64,000 nucleotides of DNA from assembly GCA_905214315.1 (NCBI GenBank), contig CAJMLN010000006.1, positions 3,606 to 67,605 of the forward strand, given 5' to 3'. The notes under the pieces were generated by a model. That model was not told where the DNA came from, did not search any database, and worked only from the letters and a program-made list of their open reading frames with translations. The translations under genes were made by a program, and so were the position numbers. Shown one piece after another: positions 38,570-48,203 of the stretch (positions are counted from its first letter, which is position 1; every line of letters begins with the position of its first letter). This stretch comes from an uncultured bacterium (lineage in GTDB: Bacteria > Bacillota > Clostridia > Christensenellales > QALW01).

Positions 38570-41326
38570 ATGGGTTTTTTAGGCATCTTTGGAGATAATA
38601 CCGCCCAGCAGCTGAAAAAGATTGAAAAAATCGTCCGGAAGGTGGAGGCGCTGGAGGACTATATGAAGGGCATGGGCGACGATGCCCTGCGCGCGAAGAC
38701 CGATGAATTCCGCGGCCGGCTGCAAAGCGGCAAGGAAACGCTGGACGATCTTCTGCCCGAGGCCTTTGCTGTGGCGCGGGAAGCCGCCTGGCGGGTTTTA
38801 GGGCTGCGGCCGTTCCATGTGCAGCTGATCGGCGCGGTGGTTCTGCATCAGGGGCGGATTGCCGAGATGCGCACCGGTGAGGGAAAAACGCTTACCGCTA
38901 CACTGCCGGCCTATCTGAACGCCCTGGCCGGCGAGGGTGTGCATATCGTTACGGTAAATGAGTATCTGGCCGGCTATCAGTCGGAAATGATGAGCAAGCT
39001 CTTCGGCTTTTTGGGCATGACGGTGGGCAATATCTACAACGGCATGAGCCGCGAGGACCGGCAGGCGGCCTATCGGGCCGATATTACCTACGGCACCAAC
39101 AGCGAATTCGGCTTTGACTACCTGCGCGACAACATGGCCGTGCGCGGCAGCGACCGCTCCCAGCGCAGGCTGAATTTTGCCATTGTGGACGAGGTGGACA
39201 GCATCCTGATTGATGAGGCCAGAACGCCGCTGATTATCTCCGGCATGGGCGGCGAGTCCTCGGAGATGTACGGCAAGGCCAACGCCATCGTCAAGGGGTT
39301 CCGGGGGCTTGCCGAGAAGGAAAAGCAGGGCAAGCTGGATTTAGTGGATGAAGAGTATGAGCAGGAGCGCCTGAAATACGATTTTACCATCGACGAAAAG
39401 GCGCGCACGGTATCCCTGACCGAGCCGGGCGTTTCCAAGGTGGAAAAGGCGCTGGGCATCGAGGATCTTTCCGATCCGGCCAATACCGAGCTGGCGCACT
39501 TTATCAACCAGGCCCTGAAGGCCAATTTCCTGTTCAAGCGCGACCGCGACTATGTGGTCACCGACGACGGGCAGGTTAAGATCGTAGATGAATTTACCGG
39601 CCGTATTTTAGAGGGCCGGCGGTACAGCGAGGGGCTGCATCAGGCCATCGAGGCCAAGGAAAACGTAAAGGTGGCCCAGGAAAACCAGACGCTTGCCACC
39701 ATTACGTATCAGAATTATTTCAGAATGTATAAAAAGCTCTCGGGTATGACGGGTACCGCCAAAACCGAGGAGGAGGAATTCCAGGGCATCTACGGGCTGG
39801 ACGTTGTGTGCGTTCCCACCAACAAGCCCATGATCCGCAAGGATCTCAACGACCGGCTGTACAAGAACGTGCAGGATAAATTCAGCGCCGTGGTTGAGGA
39901 AGTGATCTCCCGCCATGCCACCGGTCAGCCGGTTTTGGTGGGTACCGTTTCGGTGGAGATCAGCGAAAAAATCAGCGATATGCTGCGCCGCCGCGGCGTT
40001 AAGCATGAGGTGCTCAACGCCAAGCATCACGCCAAGGAAGCGGAGATTGTGGCCCAGGCGGGCCGGTTGGGCGCAGTGACGATCGCCACCAATATGGCCG
40101 GCCGCGGTACCGATATTCTTTTGGGCGGCAACCCGGACTTTATGGCGCGCCGGGATTTAAAGGGACAGGGCTATGAGGAGGAAAAAATCGACCTTGCCAC
40201 CGGCCGCCAGAGCACGGAGGATGAAGAAATTCTCGCTCTGCGGGCCGAGTACAACCGGCTGCTGGCGGACTATAAAAAGCTGACCGACGAAGAGCATATA
40301 AAGGTAGTGGAGGCGGGCGGCCTCTGTATTTTAGGCACCGAGCGCCACGAGAGCCGGCGTATCGACAATCAGCTGCGCGGCCGTTCCGGCCGCCAGGGCG
40401 ATCCCGGCGTAAGCTGCTTCTTTATCTCGTTTGAAGACGACCTGATGCGCCTCTTCGGCGGGGATAAGATGCAGATGTTTGCCTCTAAGGCCATGGGCAG
40501 CGAAACGATGGTGGAGGCGGGCATGCTCTCCAAGGCGATTGAAAACGCCCAGAAGCGTGTGGAGGGACGCAATTTCTCCATACGAAAGAACGTTCTGCAG
40601 TATGACGACGTTATGAACAAGCAGCGTGAGCTGATCTATTCCCAGCGGCGCCGGGTTCTGGAGGGCGAGGATGTCTCCGAGTCCATTCTGGATATGACCG
40701 ACAAGGTCATTGAGCGCACGGTACATCAGTTTACGGCCGACGCGGACAAAAATGAGTGGAATTTAGGCGGCCTTTTGGAGGAGCTTAAGCGCATCTGCCT
40801 TGACCGGGAGACGGAAAAGACCGCGCTGGAGGGGCTCTCCCGCGACGCTGTGATAGAAAAGCTGCAGGAGCTTTCCCGCGCGCGCTATGAAAAGCGCGCC
40901 GGCGAGCTTGCCGAGGCGGGCCTCAGCATCAAGGACGTGGAGCGCTTCGCGCTTCTGCAGTCGGTAGACCGCCACTGGATGGATCATATCGACGCGATGG
41001 ATCAGCTGCGGCAGGGCATTTCCCTGCGCTCCATGGCGCAGAGGGACCCGCTGCAGGAATTCAAGATGGAAAGCTACGATATGTTTGAGGAGATGAACCG
41101 CTGTATTCAGGAGGACGCGGTGCGGCTTTCGTTTAACGCGATGATCTCCGTGAACGCGCGGCCCAAGGCGCCGAAGATCACCGGCGAGGGCAAGGCCGGA
41201 GAGAACGCTCCGGCACGGCCGAAGAAGGCCGGGCAGACGGTAAGCGCGCCCAAGGTGGGAAGAAACGATCCCTGCCCCTGCGGCAGCGGCAAAAAGTATA
41301 AACACTGCTGCGGTGCGGCAAAATGA
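38570..41326 (+). CDS. secA: Preprotein translocase ATPase SecA
   Basis: The 918-residue motor of the Sec pathway. Walker A RTGEGKT (about 101-107), the DEAD-box-like IVDEVDSILIDEART (about 205-219), the second NBD (GRGTDILLGGN, GRSGRQGDPG), helical wing and scaffold follow in normal order, and the C-terminus carries the zinc-binding SEC-C tail RNDPCPCGSGKKYKHCC (CxCx8CC) that binds lipids/SecB. Length and order are ordinary. Followed closely by prfB. Confidence 0.98.
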   Translation: MGFLGIFGDNTAQQLKKIEKIVRKVEALEDYMKGMGDDALRAKTDEFRGRLQSGKETLDDLLPEAFAVAREAAWRVLGLRPFHVQLIGAVVLHQGRIAEMRTGEGKTLTATLPAYLNALAGEGVHIVTVNEYLAGYQSEMMSKLFGFLGMTVGNIYNGMSREDRQAAYRADITYGTNSEFGFDYLRDNMAVRGSDRSQRRLNFAIVDEVDSILIDEARTPLIISGMGGESSEMYGKANAIVKGFRGLAEKEKQGKLDLVDEEYEQERLKYDFTIDEKARTVSLTEPGVSKVEKALGIEDLSDPANTELAHFINQALKANFLFKRDRDYVVTDDGQVKIVDEFTGRILEGRRYSEGLHQAIEAKENVKVAQENQTLATITYQNYFRMYKKLSGMTGTAKTEEEEFQGIYGLDVVCVPTNKPMIRKDLNDRLYKNVQDKFSAVVEEVISRHATGQPVLVGTVSVEISEKISDMLRRRGVKHEVLNAKHHAKEAEIVAQAGRLGAVTIATNMAGRGTDILLGGNPDFMARRDLKGQGYEEEKIDLATGRQSTEDEEILALRAEYNRLLADYKKLTDEEHIKVVEAGGLCILGTERHESRRIDNQLRGRSGRQGDPGVSCFFISFEDDLMRLFGGDKMQMFASKAMGSETMVEAGMLSKAIENAQKRVEGRNFSIRKNVLQYDDVMNKQRELIYSQRRRVLEGEDVSESILDMTDKVIERTVHQFTADADKNEWNLGGLLEELKRICLDRETEKTALEGLSRDAVIEKLQELSRARYEKRAGELAEAGLSIKDVERFALLQSVDRHWMDHIDAMDQLRQGISLRSMAQRDPLQEFKMESYDMFEEMNRCIQEDAVRLSFNAMISVNARPKAPKITGEGKAGENAPARPKKAGQTVSAPKVGRNDPCPCGSGKKYKHCCGAAK

Positions 41327-41366
41327 TTATATACCCTTATATAAGGGCTTTAAGGAGATGAGAAAT

Positions 41367-42480
41367 TTGATAGAGTTCGATTCATTCAAGCAGCGCGCGG
41401 CGCAGGCGGCCGCCAATATCAAATTGGCAGGTGAATCCCTTTAACCCGGATGGGATGAAGGAGAGGATCTTAGAGCTGAACGAGGAGATGGCCCAGCCGG
41501 AATTCTGGAACGATCCGGAAAAGGCGCAGGCCAAAAACCGCGAGCTTTCGCACCTGGAAAACAAGATAAAGGAGCTGGAGGGCTTTGAACGGCGCCTGGA
41601 GGATATCGGGGCGATGATCGAGTTGGGCGCAGAGATGGACGACGCCGATACCGCCGCCGAGGTGGAGCAGGAGCTTTCCTCTCTGGAGGAGGCCGTGGAG
41701 CGGCTGCAGCTGGAGACCATGCTTACCGGCGAGTATGACGCCAACAACGCGATTTTGACCCTGCACGCCGGCGCCGGCGGCACCGAGGCGCAGGACTGGA
41801 CCGATATGCTGTTCCGGATGTACCGCCGGTACTGCGAAAAGAGCGGCTACCAGGTGGAAATTTTGGATTATCTGGCCGGCGACGAGGCCGGGGTAAAGAG
41901 CGTGACCTTCCGCGCCGTGGGAGAAAACGCCTATGGCTTCTTAAAGGCCGAAAAGGGCGTGCACCGTCTGGTGCGCATTTCGCCCTTTGACGCGAACAGC
42001 CGCAGGCATACGTCTTTTTCCGCACTGGAGGTCATGCCGGAAATTGAGGACGAGGGCGCGATTGTGATTCCGCCGGAGGATATCGAGATTGAAACGCGGC
42101 GTTCCACCGGCGCGGGCGGACAGCACATCAATAAAACCGAATCGGCCATCCGCATTATCCACAAGCCCACCGGCATTGTGGTGCAGTGCCAGCAGGAGCG
42201 TTCCCAGATACAGAACCGCGAAACGGCGATGAATATGCTGCGCTCTAAGCTGATTGAGCTGCGGGAGCGCGAGCGCGAGGAAAAAGAGCTGGAGCTGCGC
42301 GGCGACATCAAAAAAATCGAATGGGGCAGCCAGATCCGTTCCTATGTGTTCCACCCGTACAATATGGTAAAGGATCACCGCACCAATGCGGAGACCTCGA
42401 ACATTCAGGCGGTAATGGACGGAGAACTGGAACCGTTCATCCGCGCCTATTTAGGCAAAAAGGACAGGGAACAGAGTTGA
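41367..42480 (+). CDS. prfB: Peptide chain release factor 2 (requires programmed +1 frameshift)
   Basis: Releases peptides at UGA and UAA codons. The body (frame of 41443-42480) has the SPF anticodon-like tripeptide (RISPFDANSRR) and GGQ (STGAGGQHINKTES). The first about 25 codons are in another frame and end at CTT TAA C (stop at 41442-41444). Skipping one base continues as L-N-P-D-G-M-K into the body. Start taken as TTG 41367, 9 nt after AAGGAG; the in-frame ATG at 41358 touches the Shine-Dalgarno. Product about 370 residues. Confidence 0.93.
41430..41445 (+). promoter_or_regulatory. prfB programmed frameshift site with UAA stop
   Basis: The slip sequence is CTT TAA C at 41439-41445, with a weak internal Shine-Dalgarno-like GGTGA 4-5 nt upstream. 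In most bacteria the site is CTT TGA C, so the RF2-specific UGA is replaced by UAA. Confidence 0.85.
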
Positions 42481-43781
42481 AAACAAAAAGTACGGCAATG
42501 CAAAAGCTCTTCGGCGTTCTGATTGGATTGCTGCTGGTGTACGCCACGTTTTTTTCGGCGTTTTCCTCCATGCTCTACAGTCCGTCGTTCTATCTGAAGC
42601 AGGATTCCCGCTATCAGATCACCGAAAATGCCGAGCTTAAAAATGCCGACGAATACCGCGGCATTTATACCGCGGTAATCCAGGCACTTAAGCACGGCGC
42701 CGAAACCGTTCAGGATGCCGTGGTGGTAAAAAAGGGGTATGCCGAGGATTTTTCCGATACTGTACTTTCGGCCGGGAATTTTACGCTTACCAAGGAGTGG
42801 CAGCCGTTTTCGGCGGAGATGACGCTTGGGGAGAACTATTTTGAAACGGTGAACCGCCTGTATGAATACGGCTATGACCAGGCGCGCACGTTCAGCCTTA
42901 AGTTTTTCCATGCCTCCGCTGACGAGGGGACGGGGTTCCTGCTGGATAACCTTGCGCTGGTTCTGTTGGAGGAAACGGAAGAAACGCTTTTGGCGTCTTC
43001 GGATTTGGAGACGGACGAGCTGACCGGCTGGCGCGTGTTTTCCCGCGGGGACGGTCTTTTGGAGCGAGCCGCCGGCGGCGTGGAAAATTCGGCGGGAGCG
43101 GTGCGGTTTACCCCGTATGCGCAGCAGAGCGCCCTGGCCTTTGCGGCGGGGGATGCGCTCGGCGGGCTTTGCCGGGCCGGGAAAGAAATACGCTGCCGCG
43201 TGACCTTTTTTGCCCGTCTGCCGGAAGAGGCGGAGGTAGAGAGCGCCGAAGTGACGCTGCAGCTGGCCTCTGCCAAGGAGAGCACGGCGGCGGAGGCGGC
43301 CGGGGAAATCGGCGGCGAGCATCTGCCGATGTTCGGCCCGGAAGAGCTGGCCAGGCTGGAAAAAGGACACCGGCTGCTGCTTATCGGCAATATTCTGCGC
43401 TGGTTATCGCTGGGAATTGCTCTGGCGCTGGTCATTGCTGTTGTTGTAAAGGACCGCCGGCCGGGTCTGCGCGGGCTGGGGCTTGCAGCCCTTGTAACCG
43501 TTTTGCTGCTGTTTTTGCTGCTGGACGTCCTCGTGCTGGTGTGCATGAGCCGGTCCGCTCAGGTGCAGCAGGCGCTTTACGGTGTTCTGGGCAGCGCGCC
43601 GATGGACGGAGCGTTTTTGCCCTTTGTGCTGGGCGCCAATTATGCCAATGATTTTATAAAGGGATTTTTATCGTTTTTCAGCTTTATCATGTGCATTCCC
43701 GTAGCAGTTTCCTTCTTTCTGTTCCGGCTTTCGGTGGTAAGGGATGATTTTACAAACGATGATTATATGTATCAGGAATGA
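42477..43781 (+). CDS. Unknown membrane protein with extracytoplasmic beta-sandwich domains
   Basis: A 434-residue protein, family not recognised. It starts at TTG 42477, overlapping the prfB stop (TTGA) with AGGGA 6 nt upstream; ATG 42498 is an alternative. An N-terminal helix (about 10-32) precedes a long outside region with two stretches that look like CBM4/9-type carbohydrate-binding sandwiches (FTLTKEWQPFSAEM..FLLDNLALVL, and GWRVFSRGDGLLERA..IRCRVTFFARLP). Three or four C-terminal transmembrane segments follow. It overlaps tsaD by 4 bp, placing it in a housekeeping operon. Confidence 0.75.
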   Translation: MKTKSTAMQKLFGVLIGLLLVYATFFSAFSSMLYSPSFYLKQDSRYQITENAELKNADEYRGIYTAVIQALKHGAETVQDAVVVKKGYAEDFSDTVLSAGNFTLTKEWQPFSAEMTLGENYFETVNRLYEYGYDQARTFSLKFFHASADEGTGFLLDNLALVLLEETEETLLASSDLETDELTGWRVFSRGDGLLERAAGGVENSAGAVRFTPYAQQSALAFAAGDALGGLCRAGKEIRCRVTFFARLPEEAEVESAEVTLQLASAKESTAAEAAGEIGGEHLPMFGPEELARLEKGHRLLLIGNILRWLSLGIALALVIAVVVKDRRPGLRGLGLAALVTVLLLFLLLDVLVLVCMSRSAQVQQALYGVLGSAPMDGAFLPFVLGANYANDFIKGFLSFFSFIMCIPVAVSFFLFRLSVVRDDFTNDDYMYQE

Positions 43782-44869
43782 CGTATTTTGAAATTGCGCA
43801 AAAAAAAGCGGAAAAGTTAAAAGAGAAAAACAGCGCGCTGATTCTGGCAATCGAATCCTCGTGTGATGAAACCGGCGCGGCTGTGGTCAGGGACGGGCGT
43901 ACGGTTTTAAGCAATGTAATCGCTACACAGATCCCCGTGCATAAAAAATACGGCGGCGTGGTGCCGGAGATCGCCTCGCGCAGCCACACCGCGGCGCTCG
44001 TTCCGGCAGCGGAGCAGGCCCTGGAGGACGCGGGGGTGACCTTTGCGGATATCGAGGCCATAGCCGTTACCCAGGGGCCGGGGCTGATCGGCGCGCTGCT
44101 GACGGGGGTCAGCTATGCCAAGGCGCTGGCTTACAGCTTAAAGCTGCCGCTAGTGGGCGTGCATCATATTCACGGACATATCTGTGCCAACTTTCTTGCG
44201 CATCCGCAGCTGAAGCCGCCGTTTATGGCCCTTGCGGTCTCCGGCGGCCACAGCCATATTATCATGGTAAAGGACTACTGCGACTTTTTGCTTTTGGGCG
44301 CCACGCGGGACGACGCCGCGGGCGAGGCCTTTGATAAGGCCGCGCGGATACTGGGGCTCGGGTATCCCGGCGGCGCCGCCATCGACGCGCTGGCGCAGAC
44401 CGGAAATCCCGGGGCCTTCCGCTTTGCCACCAGTTTAGAGAGAGAGGAAACCTATGATTTTTCCTTCAGCGGCATGAAGACCGCGGTTGTGAATTTAGTG
44501 CACCGGCTGGAGCAGAAGGGGCAGGAGATCCCGAAAGCCGATATTGCGGCCAGCTTTCAGGCCGGCGTGGTGCGGATGCTGACGGAAAAAGCCGTAAAGG
44601 CCGCGCAGGCGCAGGGGGTTGACCGGCTGGTGCTGGCGGGGGGCGTGGCGGCCAACAGCCGGCTGCGGCAGGAGCTGGAGCGAATGTGCCGCGCAGGCGG
44701 CATTGCACTGTATGCTCCTTGCGGGGAGCTTTGTACCGATAACGCGGCAATGATCGGCTCGGCCGGTTTTTATACCCTGATGCAGGGCAGGCTTTCCGGT
44801 TTGGATATGAATGCCTTTGCTACCGGCGGGCTGCGTGAGTTTTATGAGGAGGAAACCCTGAATGTGTGA
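43778..44869 (+). CDS. tsaD: tRNA threonylcarbamoyladenosine synthase subunit TsaD
   Basis: Transfers threonylcarbamoyl to A37 of ANN-decoding tRNAs, with TsaB and TsaE. The 363-residue ASKHA-fold protein shows AIESSCDETGAAVV, the metal-binding HHIHGHICAN, VSGGHSHIIMV, DDAAGEAFDKAARILGLGYPG and LVLAGGVAANSRLR. All standard. ATGA overlap with the upstream gene and 8-bp overlap with metG indicate a tightly coupled operon. Confidence 0.97.
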   Translation: MTYFEIAQKKAEKLKEKNSALILAIESSCDETGAAVVRDGRTVLSNVIATQIPVHKKYGGVVPEIASRSHTAALVPAAEQALEDAGVTFADIEAIAVTQGPGLIGALLTGVSYAKALAYSLKLPLVGVHHIHGHICANFLAHPQLKPPFMALAVSGGHSHIIMVKDYCDFLLLGATRDDAAGEAFDKAARILGLGYPGGAAIDALAQTGNPGAFRFATSLEREETYDFSFSGMKTAVVNLVHRLEQKGQEIPKADIAASFQAGVVRMLTEKAVKAAQAQGVDRLVLAGGVAANSRLRQELERMCRAGGIALYAPCGELCTDNAAMIGSAGFYTLMQGRLSGLDMNAFATGGLREFYEEETLNV

Positions 44870-46802
44870 AAAAAAACCGTATTATATATCAACGCCCATC
44901 TATTATCCCAGCGATAATCTCCATATCGGCCACAGCTACTGCTCGGTGGCGGCCGATACGATTGCGCGCTTTAAGCGTATGCAGGGGTATGATGTTTACT
45001 TTTTAACCGGAACCGACGAGCATGGCCAGAAAATTGAGCGCAAGGCCGCACAGGCGGGTCAGACGCCCAAGGAATATGTGGACGGCATCGTGGCCAACGT
45101 AAAAAAGCTGTGGGAGCTGATGGACGTCTCCTACGACGGCTTTATCCGCACCACCGACGACTATCACGTGGCGGCCGTGCAGAAGATTTTTAAAAGGCTC
45201 TATGACCAGGGCGACATTTATAAGGCCGAGTATGAGGGCTGGTACTGCACCCCCTGCGAAAGCTTTTGGACCGAGACCCAGCTTGTGGACGGCAAGTGCC
45301 CCGACTGCGGCCGGCCGGTGGAGCTTACGCGGGAGGAGAGCTATTTCTTCCGCCTGTCCAAATATCAGGACCGCATCATCGAGCATATCCAAACCCATCC
45401 GGATTTTATTCAGCCGCCCTCCCGGGCCAGGGAAATGCTGAACAATTTTCTTTTGCCGGGCCTGGAGGATCTGTGCGTTTCCCGCACCAGCATCAAATGG
45501 GGCATTCCCGTCACGTTTGATGAAAAGCACGTGGTGTATGTGTGGATCGACGCGCTGAGCAACTATATTACAAAGTTAGGATATTTAAGCGGGGACGATT
45601 CGCTTTTGAAAAAATACTGGCCGGCGGACGTGCACCTTGTGGGCAAGGAAATCGTGCGCTTTCATACGATTATCTGGCCCGCCATGCTGATGGCGCTGGA
45701 GCTTCCGCTGCCCAAGCAGGTGTTCGGCCACGGCTGGCTGGTGTTCGGCGGGGAAAAGATGAGCAAAAGCCGCGGCAACGTGGTGGACCCGGTCATTCTG
45801 TGCGAAAAATACGGCGTGGACGCGATCCGCTATTTCCTCATGCGGGAGATGCCCTTCGGAATGGACGGCAATTTTACCAACGAAGCGCTTTTTTCCAGAA
45901 TCAACAGCGATTTGGCCAACGATCTGGGCAACCTAATCAGCCGTACCTGCGCGATGATTGAAAAATATTTCGGCGGTGTTCTGCCCGCGCCGGGCGAGGG
46001 GGCGGAGCCGGATGGCGAGCTGATTGCTTTGGCCGAAGCCACGCTGCCGGCGGTGGAGAAAAAGATGGATGAATTCCAGTTCTCCCTGGCGCTGACGGAG
46101 ATTTGGAAGCTGATTTCCCGCTGCAATAAATATATTGACGAAACCATGCCCTGGGCGCTGGCCAAGGACGAGGGCAAAAAGGGAAGGCTGGCCACGGTGC
46201 TGTATAATCTGGCCGAGGCCGCCAGAATTATCAGCGTGCTGATTGCGCCGGTGATGACGAAAACCCCTGCTAAAATACAGGCTGCGCTGGGCGTGCCGGG
46301 GGAGCTTGCCACGCTGGAGAGCATCCGGCATTTCGGCGGCATCCGCCCGGGCAGCGTGGTAAAGAAGATGGAGCTTCTGTTCCCGCGCATTGATATCGAA
46401 GCGGAGCTTGCCGCGCAGGAAGCGGAAAAAGAAATGAAAAAAGAAGAGAAAAAAACGGAGGAGCCGGCTCCGCAGCCGATGATAACGATTGAGGATTTTG
46501 CAAAAGTATCGTTAAAAACAGCGCGGGTTTTGACCTGTGAAAAGCTGGAGGGCTCGGATAAGCTGCTGAAAATGCAGTTGGATGCCGGAGGGGAGAAACG
46601 TACGGTTGTCTCCGGCATTGCCAAGTGGTATACCCCCGAGGAGATGGTGGGCAAAACCGTGGTATTGGTAGCCAATTTAAAGCCGGCTAAGCTGCGCGGC
46701 GTTGTAAGCGAAGGCATGATTTTGTGCAGCGAGGATGAAAACGGCCGCCTCAGCCTGGTAGCGCCGGAGCAGACAATGCCCGCGGGCGCTGTGGTGCGCT
46801 GA
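44862..46802 (+). CDS. metG: Methionyl-tRNA synthetase with C-terminal tRNA-binding domain
   Basis: A 646-residue class I synthetase. The HIGH-type motif DNLHIGHSYC, a zinc knuckle (CTPCESFW..CPDCGRP), KMSKS in GGEKMSKSRGNVVDP, the helical anticodon-binding domain, then a Lys/Glu-rich linker (about 520-540) and an EMAP/Trbp111-like OB-fold domain (about 545-646; TIEDFAKVSLKTARVLTCEK, VVLVANLKPAKLRGVVSEGM) for dimerisation and tRNA binding. It ends in TGATG, shared with tatD. Confidence 0.97.
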   Translation: MCEKKPYYISTPIYYPSDNLHIGHSYCSVAADTIARFKRMQGYDVYFLTGTDEHGQKIERKAAQAGQTPKEYVDGIVANVKKLWELMDVSYDGFIRTTDDYHVAAVQKIFKRLYDQGDIYKAEYEGWYCTPCESFWTETQLVDGKCPDCGRPVELTREESYFFRLSKYQDRIIEHIQTHPDFIQPPSRAREMLNNFLLPGLEDLCVSRTSIKWGIPVTFDEKHVVYVWIDALSNYITKLGYLSGDDSLLKKYWPADVHLVGKEIVRFHTIIWPAMLMALELPLPKQVFGHGWLVFGGEKMSKSRGNVVDPVILCEKYGVDAIRYFLMREMPFGMDGNFTNEALFSRINSDLANDLGNLISRTCAMIEKYFGGVLPAPGEGAEPDGELIALAEATLPAVEKKMDEFQFSLALTEIWKLISRCNKYIDETMPWALAKDEGKKGRLATVLYNLAEAARIISVLIAPVMTKTPAKIQAALGVPGELATLESIRHFGGIRPGSVVKKMELLFPRIDIEAELAAQEAEKEMKKEEKKTEEPAPQPMITIEDFAKVSLKTARVLTCEKLEGSDKLLKMQLDAGGEKRTVVSGIAKWYTPEEMVGKTVVLVANLKPAKLRGVVSEGMILCSEDENGRLSLVAPEQTMPAGAVVR

Positions 46803-47569
46803 TGCGTTTGATCGACGTACACTGCCACTACGAGGACGGCCGCTTTGATAGCGACCGCACGGAGGTTCTGGAAAACATCCAAAAAGCCGGCATTGTCGCC
46901 GTAGACGCCGGCTGCAGCGTAAGCGACAGCCGCCGCGTTTGCGGGTATGCGGAAGAGTTTGCCAACCTCTATTTCTGCGCCGGGATTCATCCGGAAAATG
47001 CGGCGGAATTTTCACAAAGCGCGCTGGAGGAGCTGCAGATGCTGTGGCGGCATGAAAAATGCGTGGGCGCCGGGGAGATTGGGCTGGATTATTACTGGAA
47101 GGAAAATCCCCCCAAAAACGTGCAGCAGGAGGCCTTTTTAGCGCAGGCCGAGGCGGCGAAGGCCGCGGGACTGCCGGTGGTGATCCACTGCCGCGAGGCC
47201 GCCGGCGATATGACGCGGCTGGTGCGCGCGCACGATATCTCCTTTGGCGTGATGCACTGCTTTTCCGAGAGCCGGGAGACGGCAAAAATTTATCTGGACC
47301 GGGGACTATATTTTTCCTTCGGCGGCACCTCCACCTTTAAAAACGCGGTGCGCGCGGTGGAAAACCTGCGGTATCTGCCCCGCGACCGTGTGCTGCTGGA
47401 GACGGACAGCCCCTATCTGGCGCCGGTGCCCAGGCGGGGAGAGCGGAACGATTCGCGGAATCTTATTTATATTGCCGAGAATTTAGGCCGCCTTTGGGGT
47501 GTTTCGGCCCAAGAAGCCGCGGAGATTACGTTTCAGAATGCCTGCCGCCTGTTCGGGCGTGCGTTTTGA
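46802..47569 (+). CDS. tatD: TatD-family metal-dependent DNase
   Basis: A 255-residue TIM-barrel metal hydrolase: MRLIDVHCHYEDGRFD, CAGIHPENA, VGAGEIGLDYYW, VVIHCREA, GVMHCFSES and LLETDSPYLAPVP supply the His/Asp/Glu ligands. Family members act as 3'-5' exonucleases or D-aminoacyl-tRNA deacylases. The metG-tatD pair is a standard Firmicutes arrangement. The 1-nt overlap with metG suggests coupling. Confidence 0.95.
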   Translation: MRLIDVHCHYEDGRFDSDRTEVLENIQKAGIVAVDAGCSVSDSRRVCGYAEEFANLYFCAGIHPENAAEFSQSALEELQMLWRHEKCVGAGEIGLDYYWKENPPKNVQQEAFLAQAEAAKAAGLPVVIHCREAAGDMTRLVRAHDISFGVMHCFSESRETAKIYLDRGLYFSFGGTSTFKNAVRAVENLRYLPRDRVLLETDSPYLAPVPRRGERNDSRNLIYIAENLGRLWGVSAQEAAEITFQNACRLFGRAF

Positions 47570-47570
47570 A

Positions 47571-47601
47571 AAAAAGACTATTGATTCAATAGTCTTTTTT
47601 T
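47571..47601 (+). terminator. Terminator of the tsaD-metG-tatD operon
   Basis: The stem AAAAAGACTATTG / CAATAGTCTTTTT has a 3-nt ATT loop and a run of nine Ts. Located immediately after the tatD stop. Confidence 0.92.
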
Positions 47602-47775
47602 TTGCTGCATGTTACGGCTCTTTTTTGCAAAAATAAAAAAGACATAAATTTTTTCTGTACGGCAGCGTCCGGTGCGGTAAAAGTAAAACGGAAAGGCGCC
47701 GCGGAATCGGGGTTTAACGCGGAAGCTCTGTTCTTTATGGAATTTTACAAGGAATAATTCCGAGGCACTATGGTG

Positions 47776-47804
47776 TATACAGAGTTAGAGAAATCAACTA
47801 TAAT
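47776..47804 (+). promoter_or_regulatory. Promoter of the Mor-like gene
   Basis: -10 TATAAT (47799-47804), 17-bp spacer, weak -35 TATACA (47776-47781). It lies between inverted GGCACT (47764) and AGTGCC (47814) elements that might bind a regulator. Confidence 0.5.
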
Positions 47805-47843
47805 GGAACGGAAAGTGCCGATATATGGAAGGTGAAAGCAACC

Positions 47844-48125
47844 ATGGATCCGACGAAAATTAAATGTGAAGATTTAAACGGCGCATATAATGATCTGGCG
47901 AATCTGCTGGGAGTGGAGGCGGTACTCAAGCTGCATGCGTCCTATCGGGGGCAGCAGCTGACGTTTCCGGTACAGTTGTTCAGCAGAGAATATATGATAT
48001 CACAAATTTTAAGGGAATATGACGGATCCAACGTAAAAAAGCTGGCTACGCAGTTTGGCTACAGTGAAAAATGGATCCGCAAAATCATAAAGGATCATAA
48101 AGAAAGTATAAAAAGCTCAAAATAA
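47844..48125 (+). CDS. Small Mor-type transcription activator
   Basis: A 93-residue protein resembling the Mor/C activators of phage Mu, which activate middle promoters. Landmarks are DLNGAYNDLANLLGVEAV, FSREYMISQILREYDGSN and an HTH AVKKLATQFGYSEKWIRK-like end (VKKLATQFGYSEKWIRK). Start ATG 47844 is 11 nt after GGAAGG; an in-frame GTG at 47832 overlaps the RBS. No phage genes are near. It is just upstream of the envelope cluster (78-bp gap), so it may regulate it. Confidence 0.75.
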   Translation: MDPTKIKCEDLNGAYNDLANLLGVEAVLKLHASYRGQQLTFPVQLFSREYMISQILREYDGSNVKKLATQFGYSEKWIRKIIKDHKESIKSSK

Positions 48126-48203
48126 GCTTTTTGGGAAAAATTTTTCGCACTGCGGCAAAGCTGCCGCGGCGAAGGAAAACGCCTTGAAGGAGAACATAAA
48201 AAC

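Noticed and set aside
37393..38586. Long (397-codon) leftward ORF opposite metK
   Set aside because: It is fully antisense to metK, which has complete motifs. The open frame comes from GC-rich codon use. It has no RBS or recognisable protein pattern.
41431..42480. prfB as a simple ORF starting at GTG 41431
   Set aside because: This start is in-frame with the body but lacks an RBS and would delete the normal N-terminal helix. The CTT TAA C site with the upstream frame fits programmed frameshifting better.
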